This document shows positions 1-11,209 of a stretch of 64,000 nt of DNA, piece after piece. The stretch comes from Chrysomallon squamiferum (Eukaryota > Mollusca > Gastropoda > Neomphalida > Peltospiridae): NCBI GenBank assembly GCA_012295275.1, contig CM022679.1, forward strand, positions 6,551,157 to 6,615,156, in the 5' to 3' direction. The position numbers were made by a program, and so were the translations under genes. Position 1 is the first letter of the stretch; each line of letters starts with the position of its first letter. The notes beneath the pieces are model-generated. The model saw only the letters and a list, made by a program, of their open reading frames with translations. It was not told the DNA's origin and did no database searches.

Positions 1-86
1 TTTATTTATCATCATCATCATCATCATCATCATTATCATTATCATTATTTTATTTTATATTATTATTATTATTTTCTATTTTTCAG

Positions 87-424
87 GACAGCTCTGCCAC
101 TGTGGGTTCTGACTAACATTCTGTTTTTCGTTCTGCTGCGGTACGGTGCGTACTTCCTCATGATGACGGGACTCGCACTGCTCAGCGGAAACGTCGTGTG
201 GGCCACAGTACGTAACTTCAACGACCTCAAAATTCCCTTCACCACCGACGCAGTGTTAGTGTCGAAATATGGAGACTCGTTTTACGTGTGTTTAGTTACA
301 GGTAAGTAGTCGTGAAATAATAGATCTAGGATAGAGAAACTGATGTGTTTTTTTTGTTGTTGTTTTTTTGTAAAGAAGGAAACGTAGGTAGAAGAAATGG
401 AAAAAAATAAATATAGATAAATAG

Positions 425-488
<64 letters not shown>

Positions 489-2097
489 TTAAGTAAAATG
501 AAATAAAACATAATAAATAAATAAATAAATTCTATTTCTACTACTAATAAAATAATTTATTGCATTATATTATAATATACCAGTATTAATATTATAATAT
601 TTGTAAATAATGTAATTAACTGTAATCAAAATCATCAAAATTTGCCTCTTGTATAATAATAACACTATTAATTTCTCAAAGGTATTCTGTGTATGGTTCT
701 GGGAATTGTCATATTTATTATGGACTTGCGATTTCCACAACATATAGCTACTTTCTTCAATGTCGATGTACTGCAGGATTCAGAGGAAATTCAGGTAGAA
801 GGTAAATCATATGTCTGTTTATGATGCAGCTTAAAATTTGAATTTGAAACATCAGATTCATCAGAGACGACCAGTGAGATTCTATACAAATATAGAACGG
901 TAAAATACATTAACGCTTTAACCGTAATTTCTAAATGTTTTAATTGTTAAACGAAGTTGATATACGTAGTGTATAACTTACAACTAAAATATCATATATA
1001 TTATTGTGGAAGAAAATTAATAATAACATAAAATAAATAATGATAAAAAAGAATTATTAATTAATTAAAGCGCATACCGTTTTTTGTCCTTATGCTGTGA
1101 GACACGAAATAAAGAAAATATACTTTTATTATATCATAGAGGAACCGGCCCCGCAGGAGATAACGGCAAAGGAGAGCGACGATGAAGAAGACGAAATTTC
1201 AGAAACCCCCAAACAGCCGAGAGTTCCACTAGAACGACCTCAGTCAAATGATGACGACATATACACAGTCAATGTAAGCTTTACATTGTGTTATAGAAAA
1301 TCAGTATTTAAACTTACAACCAGTTCCTCATACTGCATCCTTAATGCTATTATCCTTTTTAGTTAATGCCAACAAAGGAATTATTAATGGATTATGCTTT
1401 CACTTACGTGGGAAGATACAGTAAAAATACCCTTTTCATTTAATCAGTGGAAGTAGCAAATGAAGTGAAGGCAACATATATTATTATTGTTACTTAATAT
1501 AATCATTAAACAAGAAGACGGCGACTGACAAATAATAATGCTAATATTAAAGTGTTGTTAAAACTTTCGTTTCTTTTTGTTTGTGTCATTCTGCAGATTC
1601 CTCATCCTAAGCGGAGGAGTGAGAGAACGCTGACTCAGCGATTTCAGAAAAACCGAAGGAAGCCTGCTCCTCCACCTTCTTCCAGACATATCTACGAACA
1701 AGATGTTGATGATGACGATCATGAGGAAAATTATGAAAATGTTGAAGCTATGCGGTAAGAAACAATTTGATGATGATACAATTTTATAATACATTTTTCG
1801 TGGTATAAACAACTAGCCTGCATTCATTTTCTGTTCTTCACAGTAACTTTATCATTTTTTGTTTTTGTGGCTTATCGGGTGTACGTTTGGAGTGTTATCA
1901 AATAATTTGAATTTATTCTGTAGTTTATCCCATATGATTGTGGTGTGTGTGTGTGTGTGTTTGTCTGTCTGTGTGTGTATATATATACATATATTTTGAA
2001 GTTTTTTTTCTCTTTTTTTTCTAACAGTTACCACGCTAAAAGAAAAGGTGAAGCTGCACCAGAGCAGATTCAGATGAAGACGAAGGCAGGTTACTGA
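87..2097 (+). CDS. DUOXA-like dual oxidase maturation factor, 3' part (five exons)
   Basis: Exons 87-301, 682-801, 1140-1273, 1597-1754 and 2028-2097, each with AG/GT borders and consistent phase (2-1, 1-1, 1-0, 0-2, 2-stop); the 5' exons lie left of the window. The first two exons encode membrane helices in the order and spacing of DUOXA proteins: a start like LPLWVLTNILFF, a YGAY...TG segment, then DAVL, a YGDSF stretch and TGILCMVLG leading into the last helix. DUOXA proteins escort dual oxidase out of the ER and stay with it at the surface to allow hydrogen peroxide production. The last three exons encode a hydrophilic tail, first acidic (ESDDEEDE), then basic (KRRSER, KNRRKP), then acidic (DVDDDDHEENYE). 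The stop lies in a 14-bp tandem duplication. The family call rests on remembered family sequence, not on a search. Confidence 0.75.
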
Positions 2098-2259
2098 AGG
2101 CAGGTTACTGAAGGCGTCTGTAAAATTATTACCATAGCCAATCAAATTCCATGTTATAAAATATCTACAGCTTGTGACATGCTCTTCATTGACATATGCA
2201 TACGTAAACCATTTCTAATATATGAATAAAAGAAATTTTCATTCAGATGGAAAATATTT

Positions 2260-2321
<62 letters not shown>

Positions 2322-3219
2322 CCTGTGTACAAATGTATATTTTATTCTTACTATCAGTTGTCACTGTTCGAGGCTCTTTTGATGCATCTGTCGCTTTTCT
2401 AAGGGTCTTCTGTCAGAGAAAGTTAGAAAAAATAATAAATAAATAAATAATATAAAATTAAATAAATAAATAAAAATAAAGAGAAGCTTATTTTTCTACG
2501 ACTATTTCATTTCTAGATTTGTTCAAGAAATTTAAGATGTAAAAACTATGAAGAATGATAGTATACTTTATTATTATAATCAAATTTTTAGCTGAAGAAA
2601 ATGCAATTTCTTCTGACAGCTTACAAAATTAGCAAAGTTCCATCAAAATACATCAACATTACAATTATGCGGAAGAGAAAACAATCGTTTGGAAGTTTAC
2701 CTAATTCATTTTTAGGTCAATAATAAAAGATCTGTGTACATACAAAACAAATATTAATGTATACTTGATATTGTAGAAAAGTATATAAATTTTCAAATGT
2801 ATAATGTGAACAACGATAAATACCAAAGATGTATTTATACTTTAGTGATAGATTTTTTTCACATGTAAAATATCAACATAAATACATACAGAAAAATATT
2901 TTTAAAAAGTACTGATTTGTGAAAAAATAATTCACAAGTCATATAGAGGTGAATTAATTATTTTAACAAAATCACTCTTTCAAATGCATTATTCTTCCTT
3001 TGTAGCAAAATATTATTTTCTGATTTCCACACCAATAAAAAATTTCTTTCTCCAATAACCTGTTTATTTATTGGATCAGCATTTTATATATACTGGATCA
3101 AACCCTGGGGCATATATATTTATATAAATGTACACTGGATCAGCCAGCTATTCACTAATATTTATCTTACATATAAACTGGACCAAATCCTCATATATTT
3201 ACATAAATTGATAGTTTCG
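2098..3219. other. convergent intergenic region between the DUOXA-like gene and chitinase gene 1
   Basis: Holds the 3' flanks of two convergent genes. It contains a (GA)n microsatellite at 2266-2318, AT-rich sequence without coding signal, and at about 3060-3200 four loosely repeated copies of an actggatca-like motif. TTTATT at 3063-3068 reads AATAAA on the minus strand and may be the gene 1 poly(A) signal, about 150 bases past its stop. Confidence 0.5.
2225..2230 (+). promoter_or_regulatory. poly(A) signal candidate for the DUOXA-like gene
   Basis: AATAAA about 130 bases after the stop at 2097, on the coding strand and just before a (GA)n tract. Position is typical, but AATAAA is frequent by chance in DNA this AT-rich. 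Confidence 0.4.
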
Positions 3220-3378
3220 TTACATGTAAGTACTTTCATCAGAATGAACAACTTGAGATTTTGGTGTTACGACATCAGGAACATTAATTGCTTGCGGATC
3301 TGGTACAATGACTGTGTTCACATAGATATTGCCTTTATTTCTTCTTGAAATTAATCTAAAAAAAAAAAAAAAAAAAAA

Positions 3379-3418
<40 letters not shown>

Positions 3419-3725
3419 TTTTCATAATAATTTTATAGTACCAGATTTCACTAAGACTAAACAGTGAAATGTAAAACTGTATGTCTGTCTCTCTCAACTG
3501 TCTCTATACAAATATAATTAAAGACTGACCGATATCAGTTAACATTTATACATTTCTATCAAATAATAAAGATAATAAACATTTTACTCACAAATGACGC
3601 TTGATAGTAATCACAACGAATGCAGCGATGACACCAATGATGATGAAAATTCCTACAACACCTCCGATAATAGCATCTTTATTATCGACACCATCTAATT
3701 TTAACAGTTGATAATTAATAGACTT

Positions 3726-3823
<98 letters not shown>

Positions 3824-4136
3824 TTTCTCTGTGTTTGTTCGTGCAGTGTTTCTGTTTTAAGATGTAAAAGAGAACACAAATGAATACTGCTACTGCTAAA
3901 GCTGTCACCGTCCTAACTTCTGCCATTATTCCTATTGTTACTGCAACCAATAATACAATACATACTCCTTCAACATGAAAATAAGAACTATTACTACAGC
4001 TATATTTCTGTTACTAGATCTGTACTTACTGTTGCTTTTATTAACTATTCTTCCACTATTGTCACTACCATTGTTATTCATACTATGGTGCTACTACTAC
4101 TGCCATAATATTATTCATACTATTACTACAACAGTC

Positions 4137-4177
<41 letters not shown>

Positions 4178-4411
4178 TCTACATACCAGTCGTATCTTCT
4201 ACAACAGTTGTTTGAAGATCAGTCCATGCTGTTGTTTTTATTTCATCTTTCAAATGAGGAATCTGTCGATCTTCATCTTCTGAACATTTCAAACACGTTT
4301 CTGACAGAGTGGTAGACACGAAAGGATTCGATGTACAGTTCCTGCAAGGTGTCACATTTTCCTTTTCTAAATCAGGAATTCTTCCATCATTTCTCTCAGA
4401 TTCAGAATTTT
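3220..4411 (-). other. Gene 1 stalk, transmembrane helix and cytoplasmic tail
   Basis: Exon 4187-4411 encodes a hydrophilic 75-residue stalk with two short Cys pairs (CRNC and CLKC). Exon 3592-3694 encodes DGVDNKD followed by about 23 apolar residues and then KRH, a type I stop-transfer. Exon 3220-3355 encodes the tail, beginning LISRRN and ending in STYM before TAA. A 90-bp (CT)n tract (3730-3819) lies within 40 bases of the transmembrane exon's acceptor, on its intron side; read on the sense strand it is a GA tract. Confidence 0.85.
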
Positions 4412-4921
4412 CTGGAATATATGTAAATACTAATGCTAATTTTGTTATGCCTTTTGCAACCGATTAGATTTAGAACTCTATTCAAGAAAATAGACAAAGA
4501 CACTACGAAAATTAAAATCTTTCATTTCTTAAGAAATTATCACTTTAGAAAATAATTTTATTCCTAATTTTGGCTATAGTTTGTGTTTCAAAAAGAAATT
4601 TTAATGTTATTAAAATATTTGCACTCACAAATGATCCCACCTGAATTACATATGTTTGTGCATGTGTGGTCTCGCGTGTTTCTGCGAGTGCAAGTGCGTG
4701 CATGCATGCTGCTGCAATAAATCACCTCTAGGAGCTTCCAGGAATCTTTTCAAACTATTCAGTAAGGGATATCTGCCATGTCCACAGAATTTTCCACTGA
4801 AGTCGTCGTACGACATCTCCCAGGCCATGAACCCCAGCAAATTATTATCTTTTAAGTAATTTACCTAAAATATTAAATTCTTAAATGACATTACTATTTA
4901 AAATAAAAACTGCCACATATC

Positions 4922-4971
<50 letters not shown>

Positions 4972-6112
4972 TGTAAAGCATAAAATTAATGCGTGTATAA
5001 AATAATGCACAACTCTGTCACAATAATGCACAACTCTGAGCGTGGTAAATTAAAGCGTCAAATACCTGTACACAATTTTCGTATTAGTTTCTCTTGTACA
5101 TTAATATCATGTTTCGACCTGATGAAGATAAAACTGATATCTTACGACAGTAATCTGTTATTTGTTTTATCCTAATAATACAAAGCAATAAATGAAATTA
5201 ACTTTTGTTTCGCAACTCCCCGACTTGAGAGTTGTAGATTCATGTGTATTAATACATTATTGTTTTGTGAAAACTGGGGTATATATCTGTATAATTTTAA
5301 TACCTTGATCTCTAAACTTTTCTCGTCATCATAAGCAATCCACAGGTTATCACTGAATACATAGGGAACTTTATGTTCTTCATGCCAAGCTTTTTTCCAC
5401 CCATGATTCTCAAACTGACAGATCTGGAAGACACGTTTTACACGATTAAGATACTCCTAATATTTTATCTTTTCATAAAATATTTCGTAATTTTAAATTA
5501 GAAGAATAAACCCACAACTGTACGAACTACCAGAGAACAGATATAACTGCGCTACCGTTTTGCTATTTCCATTCCAACTAATGCCTCAAAACTGGTTATC
5601 GCGGTTCGTTCGTTCTTTCATTCGTTTGTTCGCTTGTTTGCTCATTCGTTCCTTCGTTTTTTCATTACTGTGTATTTGTTATTTTTTTCTTACCTTGTGA
5701 TATGGGATAATCTCGTCTGTTCCATTATGAGGAGATCCAAAATTAGTTAAAGATGAGTTGAGCAGTTTCAAAGGTCTACTGTAGAACGGAATACCAAAAA
5801 TAATTTTCTTTCGTGGTGTTCCCTTTGATATGTAATACTGAATTGCATAGTGCTAAATTAAAAAAAAAAAAAAAAAAAAAAAATTAAAAACTGTTACGAT
5901 AATAATGTATAACAACATAGACGTTTATTAATCAAGAAATAAATATTTTTAAAAAATTCTGCCGTTTAATATTTCTTTACAAACCATATTAGATTCTGAG
6001 TAAGGCGAATTTTCTCCGGTTCGGCCAAACAGTGCGCTGTGATGAGAGATATGAGTATATCTGTCCCCAAAAAAGTCAAACGGCATAATTCCAAGAAAAT
6101 CTAAATACCTGA

Positions 6113-6178
<66 letters not shown>

Positions 6179-8370
6179 CAATCAATCAATCAACCAGTGA
6201 GTAAAACAAACGACAAAAAACAAATCACCGTACCCAAATGGTAACTGTTTGAGACAAACTGCTTGATAAAAACAGTACTAAAGAGAAAAAAAAAGAGTTA
6301 AAGAAAACTAAACAAAACAAAGAATGGATTAAAACAGAAAGTGATTCAAAATATTTTGGAAAGCTGTTTTGCATATTAGATGATCTTTATACTTCAAGTA
6401 TTTGAAAAATTTACATGAGTATCTACGCATATGGAATCCTTAGTGGGTATTTCTAAAAACACAATGCTCAAAGCACTTAATAAGATTGTTTTAATGCCTA
6501 TTAATGCAACATCTGAGTATGTATGAAGACGACACAAAATGTTTTGAAAATTTACTTCGATATTTTGGAGATTTCGTACGCTTTGTCTATAACCTTTCGG
6601 GAAGATGCCACAGAAGCAGACAGAAGAAGTCGAGTATGCCCAGTCTGTTCTGCCTTGTGTTCAAACGTCTTCCGCAATGTCTGTTAATAGCAAGTTAGAG
6701 AGTAAGTATAAAAAAAATAAAAAATAAATAAATATAAATAACTAAAAAATAAATAAAAAATAAAATCTATTTCGGTGGTCATGATCATCATCATTATCAT
6801 AAGCACTAGCAGCAAAACATCAGCAATAACATCATCAACGAAAACGACAAAATAACAAAAAACTGAATATATTAATAATAACAAATACATGTATACATGT
6901 ATACATATACAAAACAAACACACATACATACAAACACAAATATATACATACACAAACATACCTACATATATACATACACAAACATACCTACATATATACA
7001 TACAAATAGATATATATACAATACACCATACACACACACACATACATAAATAACGTGTTCTTTCAGTGTATTTTTATAATAATAATTAATAGCGGATTCA
7101 GGATTTCAAAAAAGAAAATAGAAGAGAGTGTCATGGACATAAATCTCAAGATTTATATATATATATAAATTTAAAAAGAAAAAAATAATGTCGGCAAAAA
7201 ATAACAATAATAAGAGGAAGGAAAAGGAAAAACAAACAGTATTTTCAGACTAACTTTAACAAGTATAGTATAACCACGTTTATCTGACTGCTTTCCGCCT
7301 CTGTGAGCCGGATATTCCCAATCAAGATCAAGGCCGTCAAAACTGTGAGAGGTTAGAAAAGTGTGTACATTACTGGAAAATTCTAGAATTCTAGAATAGG
7401 AACTGATTATGTCAACAAAGCCTGCTGATGCATGATTCCAACCTCCGACATCGAGAATAATTTTTAAATGTGGATAATTTCTCTTTAGATCAGTTATATT
7501 TTTATATCCACCTGCAAATGATAAATAAACACAATATCTACAGTAGCATCATTAAAACAACATGGAAGTAATAGAAGAACAAAATGTATTAATCATTATG
7601 AGCAGCTAAAGAAAAGATAAAAGAAAATGAATGTATGTATGTATATATGTGTTGTGAATATATGTGTATAAAAATTATAGAGAGAGAGAATTCAATGAAA
7701 TATATAAAATACCGTTTGGACCATCGTCATTCTGTCTGTACGTGCCTATCGTGTTGTTTTCAGGAATGATCCTGGCAAAGCTGTACATAATGTGAGTACA
7801 CAGAGTGGGATCTGTGATACTGGCAACAGTAAATGTTTCGTTACCTCCCCTGTCTTGTCCCCAGTTAGGGAAGAAGCAAATTCGAAAATATTCTTCCCCT
7901 GAACACGTTCTAACTAAAATAAATAAATAAATAAATATTTTTTATTCTTTCTTTTAAAAAAAAAAAACAATTGGATAAAACTACACATTTTTAAAATGTA
8001 AGAAAGAAGGAAGGAATAAAAGAAGAAAATTGAATGATTATTTTCGCACTACATTCTTATATTTAAGATTTTTATAATGATGATGATAAGATAAATAATC
8101 TTCTATTGCTAATATATGTCGAATAGATAAATATGTATATATTCTGAGAGACAGACAGACGTAGAAACAGAGAAAGAATGAAAGTAAGACAGAGAGACTG
8201 ACAGAGGCAGGCAGAGAGGGAAAGAGAGAATAATGGAATTAAAAAAGAAGATGTGAAAAGAAAAGTTAAATGTTTCTGTTAGCCATTGTTACATACTTTA
8301 TGTACTGTAATTACTTACAGTGTATAAAGATGACCAGTGCTGTGGACGTGAACGTTAACAACATCAGCAT
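3220..8370 (-). CDS. Gene 1: membrane-anchored GH18 chitinase (11 exons, 546 aa)
   Basis: Exons (minus strand, 5' to 3'): 8319-8370, 7713-7913, 7255-7511, 6556-6680, 5985-6108, 5694-5852, 5304-5423, 4726-4864, 4187-4411, 3592-3694, 3220-3355. They sum to 1641 nt, which is 546 codons plus stop with no frame break. Glycoside hydrolase family 18 cleaves beta-1,4-linked GlcNAc in chitin by substrate-assisted catalysis. The protein has a signal peptide (residues 1 to about 17), the GH18 barrel (about 18-392), a Ser/Thr/Glu-rich stalk with three or four Cys (393-467), a transmembrane helix (about 476-498) and a 47-residue tail. Membrane anchoring means the catalytic domain faces outside. Most animal chitinases end after the barrel with a linker and chitin-binding domain; no chitin-binding domain is visible here. 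The start is the ATG opening a hydrophobic leader. Exon sizes match gene 2 closely. Confidence 0.9.
3730..3819. repeat. (CT)n microsatellite, about 90 bp
   Basis: Uninterrupted CT dinucleotides inside the last-but-one large intron of gene 1. Other tracts in this neighbourhood are (GT)n at 425-487, (GA)n at 2266-2318, poly-A plus (TAA)n at 3358-3418, (TA)n at 4925-4970, (TAA)n at 6115-6178 and (CT)n at 8683-8744. Confidence 0.95.
4726..7913 (-). other. Gene 1 GH18 catalytic domain exons
   Basis: Seven exons encode the barrel. The opening strand has the family pattern CFFPNW, with LCTHIMYSFA after it. At 7315-7338 lies DGLDLDWE, the DxxDxDxE motif, with the proton donor Glu at about residue 150 and all three Asp kept. 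The preceding strand ILDVGGWN is normal. The usual MxYD motif reads MPFD (exon 5985-6108), so the Tyr that normally assists the acetamido group is Phe; the Asp is kept. The last exon has the typical FMAWEMSYDDFSG, retaining the substrate-platform Trp. Catalytic ability is therefore likely, with possibly altered kinetics owing to the Tyr to Phe change. Confidence 0.9.
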
Positions 8371-8425
8371 GGTCTGATCAGCAACGCGGACGTTCGTGTC
8401 GAGACGCGGATATAAGGCGCAAATC
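8371..8425 (-). promoter_or_regulatory. proximal promoter candidate of gene 1
   Basis: A short GC-rich island in very AT-rich DNA directly upstream of the gene 1 ATG. It contains a TATA-like CTTATATCC on the minus strand (8408-8416), about 40 bases before the ATG, which would imply a very short 5' leader. Only motif appearance supports this. Confidence 0.25.
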
Positions 8426-8680
8426 TTTTCTTAATGCAGCGGTAATCTGATGATTATTTTATTTATATTTTTATTTATTGTTTTTTTCACACTATATACA
8501 ACATCAGACCTGCAAATACAGTGTTTAAAATAAATGTTATATTTTTGTATCACATATTCCAGATTGTGTTTAGATAACTGATGTCTTGTGTTGTTGATAT
8601 TTTGTTATGGTGTTAAGGAATTAAACACATAAGTGCATTTTGAACGATTTGAATAACGAATTCTTTGTACAGCAGCAAAC

Positions 8681-8747
<67 letters not shown>

Positions 8748-10491
8748 GTTTATACATGGTAAAATATTTTAGTTTGCATTTGTTTTAAAAAAGAAGAAAG
8801 TAAAAAAGTCTTACCTGAGTGTTTTCAATGGCATGTGGAAATATGTATTTTCATCTCGAAAAGTGTGTCTTTAGACACAGACAGATACTTATGTAACTGA
8901 TTTTTTATATATAAAAGTAAGGTATGATTTTCTTGTTAGAATAACTTTCCAATAAGATTAAAAGGATACTGAATTTAAAAATATAAATAAATAATTACTC
9001 ACAGAATATCGCCTTCATCCTTTGTCATCGGTACAATAAAGACGAAACAAAGTTTTAAAATTATATCGAGGAAATAAAGGTAAATCACTTTCCTGGTATT
9101 AATTTTAAATCTAGCCGCTTACACACAACCTTAGCAAACATAGTACGCATTAACAGCTGAACATAGTTATTTCATGAAATCTCTGTACAAATGCTGTAGG
9201 TAATATAGCCATTAAATTATAAACATTTAAATGATGTATATTTGAGAGTGCGTTGATAAGTGTGTACTAACGTTTACATTTGTAATAAAGAATTAAATCT
9301 GTTTTGGAACATCCGAACATGAATATCTTTTTTTTTCTTTCTTTCTTTCTTTCTTTCTTTCTTTTATTTGTTTTATTGATAGATAAATCTCTCTCTCTCT
9401 CTCTCTTGAATTCAATTAATTATACTTAGAGTACCGTGTTTTCGATTCTTAGTGATCTTGTAGTACACCTATTAATGATAAAATACTTGTCTCACTTTCA
9501 CTATTTCTCAAATCAAATTTCCTTCAATTCCGTTTCAAAGCTAAGGTTTGCCATTTTCATGAGTTGTTTAGTGTGCCTTACATGCCTGTTATCATGTTAT
9601 AACTGCAGTCGAGAAACTGTTAACTGTGTAACTGAAGAATGAATGAACGATATTTAAAGTTCTCATTTATAACAAAGAAAGATGTGAAAGATAATTCGTT
9701 CGTGTCATAACAAGGGCTGAATTGATTTTTGATTATCAAATAAATATTTCGCTTTTTTAACAAATCTGTAAACACTATACTGAATACATTATAATCAACG
9801 ATGAATTTGGTACAGCGATCAAAATATGCTAGAATTTTCGGTTAAGCTTGAATCGTTCATCACAAAACTACGTAATGGAAATTGTAATTACAAAGTTTTA
9901 ATGTTTATCACAACAAATAAATAAATAAATATTACTAGAATAATCATTGAAATTTCATTCTGTCATTTTCTTTCTATAGTAAATAAAACTCGTCCAAATC
10001 TTTATTATTTTAATGAAAAATGCTTTGTTAAAACAACAATCTCAAACTCAAGAAAGAATGTAATAATTTTAATATATTTATTCAGTAACAAAACTTATTC
10101 ACATAAAATATTTTGTCTCATGAATAAATAAAAATAAATATTTAAAATACCATCTTAATATTTATTATAAATAGATTATTACGAATACTAAATAATTATA
10201 AAATTGTTTGAAATAAAAAGACAAACAGTTAACAACAAAGATTACAGATTTAGTACATCTCAAAACGTACTGCTTAATGTACATGTTTTATGCTATTACA
10301 AGCCGTAATTAAATATATCTATACTTGAGTGTGCTTGTCATGCTTTGTATATTTACAACTGATTTTATTTATACAACTGATGTTAGAAATAGGTGTTGCC
10401 TTGACCCTCAAATGTATTTTACGTTTTCCTTACATCTGGATCAGTGAAATACATTTCTGTCAGTGATTAGAAAGATGAGTGATCTTCACTT

Positions 10492-10676
10492 TTATGTCAT
10501 GACTTTCTGAGCTGCAGCCGTTTCTGCAGGTGATCGTTCCGTTTTCTCAGTGATGTGAATATGTGTTTGAATAAACCAGTTGTAATCATTATCTTCTTCA
10601 TCTTCTATCGTCATGAAATATCTTTCAACATTCTTCATTTTTTTTTTTGTACAAAATAAACAATTATTTTCTTCAA
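10492..10676 (-). CDS. orphan terminal exon candidate (cytoplasmic-tail-like)
   Basis: After the acceptor CTTTAG an open frame of 61 codons ends in TAA at 10492. Composition is charged and hydrophilic (VERYFMTIEDEEDNDYNWF, later KTERSPAETAAAQ), and the local GC is higher than the flanks. It enters in phase 1, the phase at which the gene 2 transmembrane exon ends, so it could be an alternative last exon for gene 2 about 3 kb beyond the normal stop. No polypyrimidine tract precedes the acceptor and no homology is recognised, so it may also be a relic or chance ORF. Confidence 0.3.
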
Positions 10677-11176
10677 CTAAAGCCACAGTTTTGATTCAAA
10701 TGCTAACTGATAAACCAGCAGTGTATGCATTTAGATTTCGTTACATATTTATGTAATTAACAAAATCTAACATATCTGAGCTACAGAATCTTATCTATAC
10801 AAAATAATAATACAAAAGTATTTATCAATAACAGGATAGATATTACACTTTATGTTAATGGGAATTAGAAAACTAACCATTTAGTAAAATTATGATGTCT
10901 TATGTTCCTGTTTGAAACTCATTTTTTCTTTAGTAATAATACATTTTAGAACAGATATGTTTTTCTTTGATAAAGAATTTGTTATTCTTCATAATACAAA
11001 TAGTATTTATGTCATTAAATAATAATTTTATTCTAATATAATTAAGGATAATCATAAATTAATAATAGTAATAATTATAATAATAATAACACAACAGCAA
11101 CAACACTCTATCTGGCTTATTTATTTATTAATTTAATAATAATAATAATAATAATAATGATAATATATACACACAT

Positions 11177-11209
<33 letters not shown>

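Noticed and set aside
326-511. ORF made of Thr-His repeats on the minus strand
   Set aside because: Pure translation of a (GT)n microsatellite; the same applies to 45267-45494 and parts of 11157-11426.
2222-2446. ORF with a long Arg-Glu repeat
   Set aside because: Translation of a (GA)n tract; no splice or homology support. The Arg-Glu part of the frame at 3588-3950 is likewise a (CT)n artefact, although its C-terminal part overlaps the true transmembrane exon of gene 1.
6684-7043. 119-codon minus-strand ORF rich in Tyr, Cys and Val
   Set aside because: Translation of a tatg/catac low-complexity intron tract in gene 1 between two verified exons.
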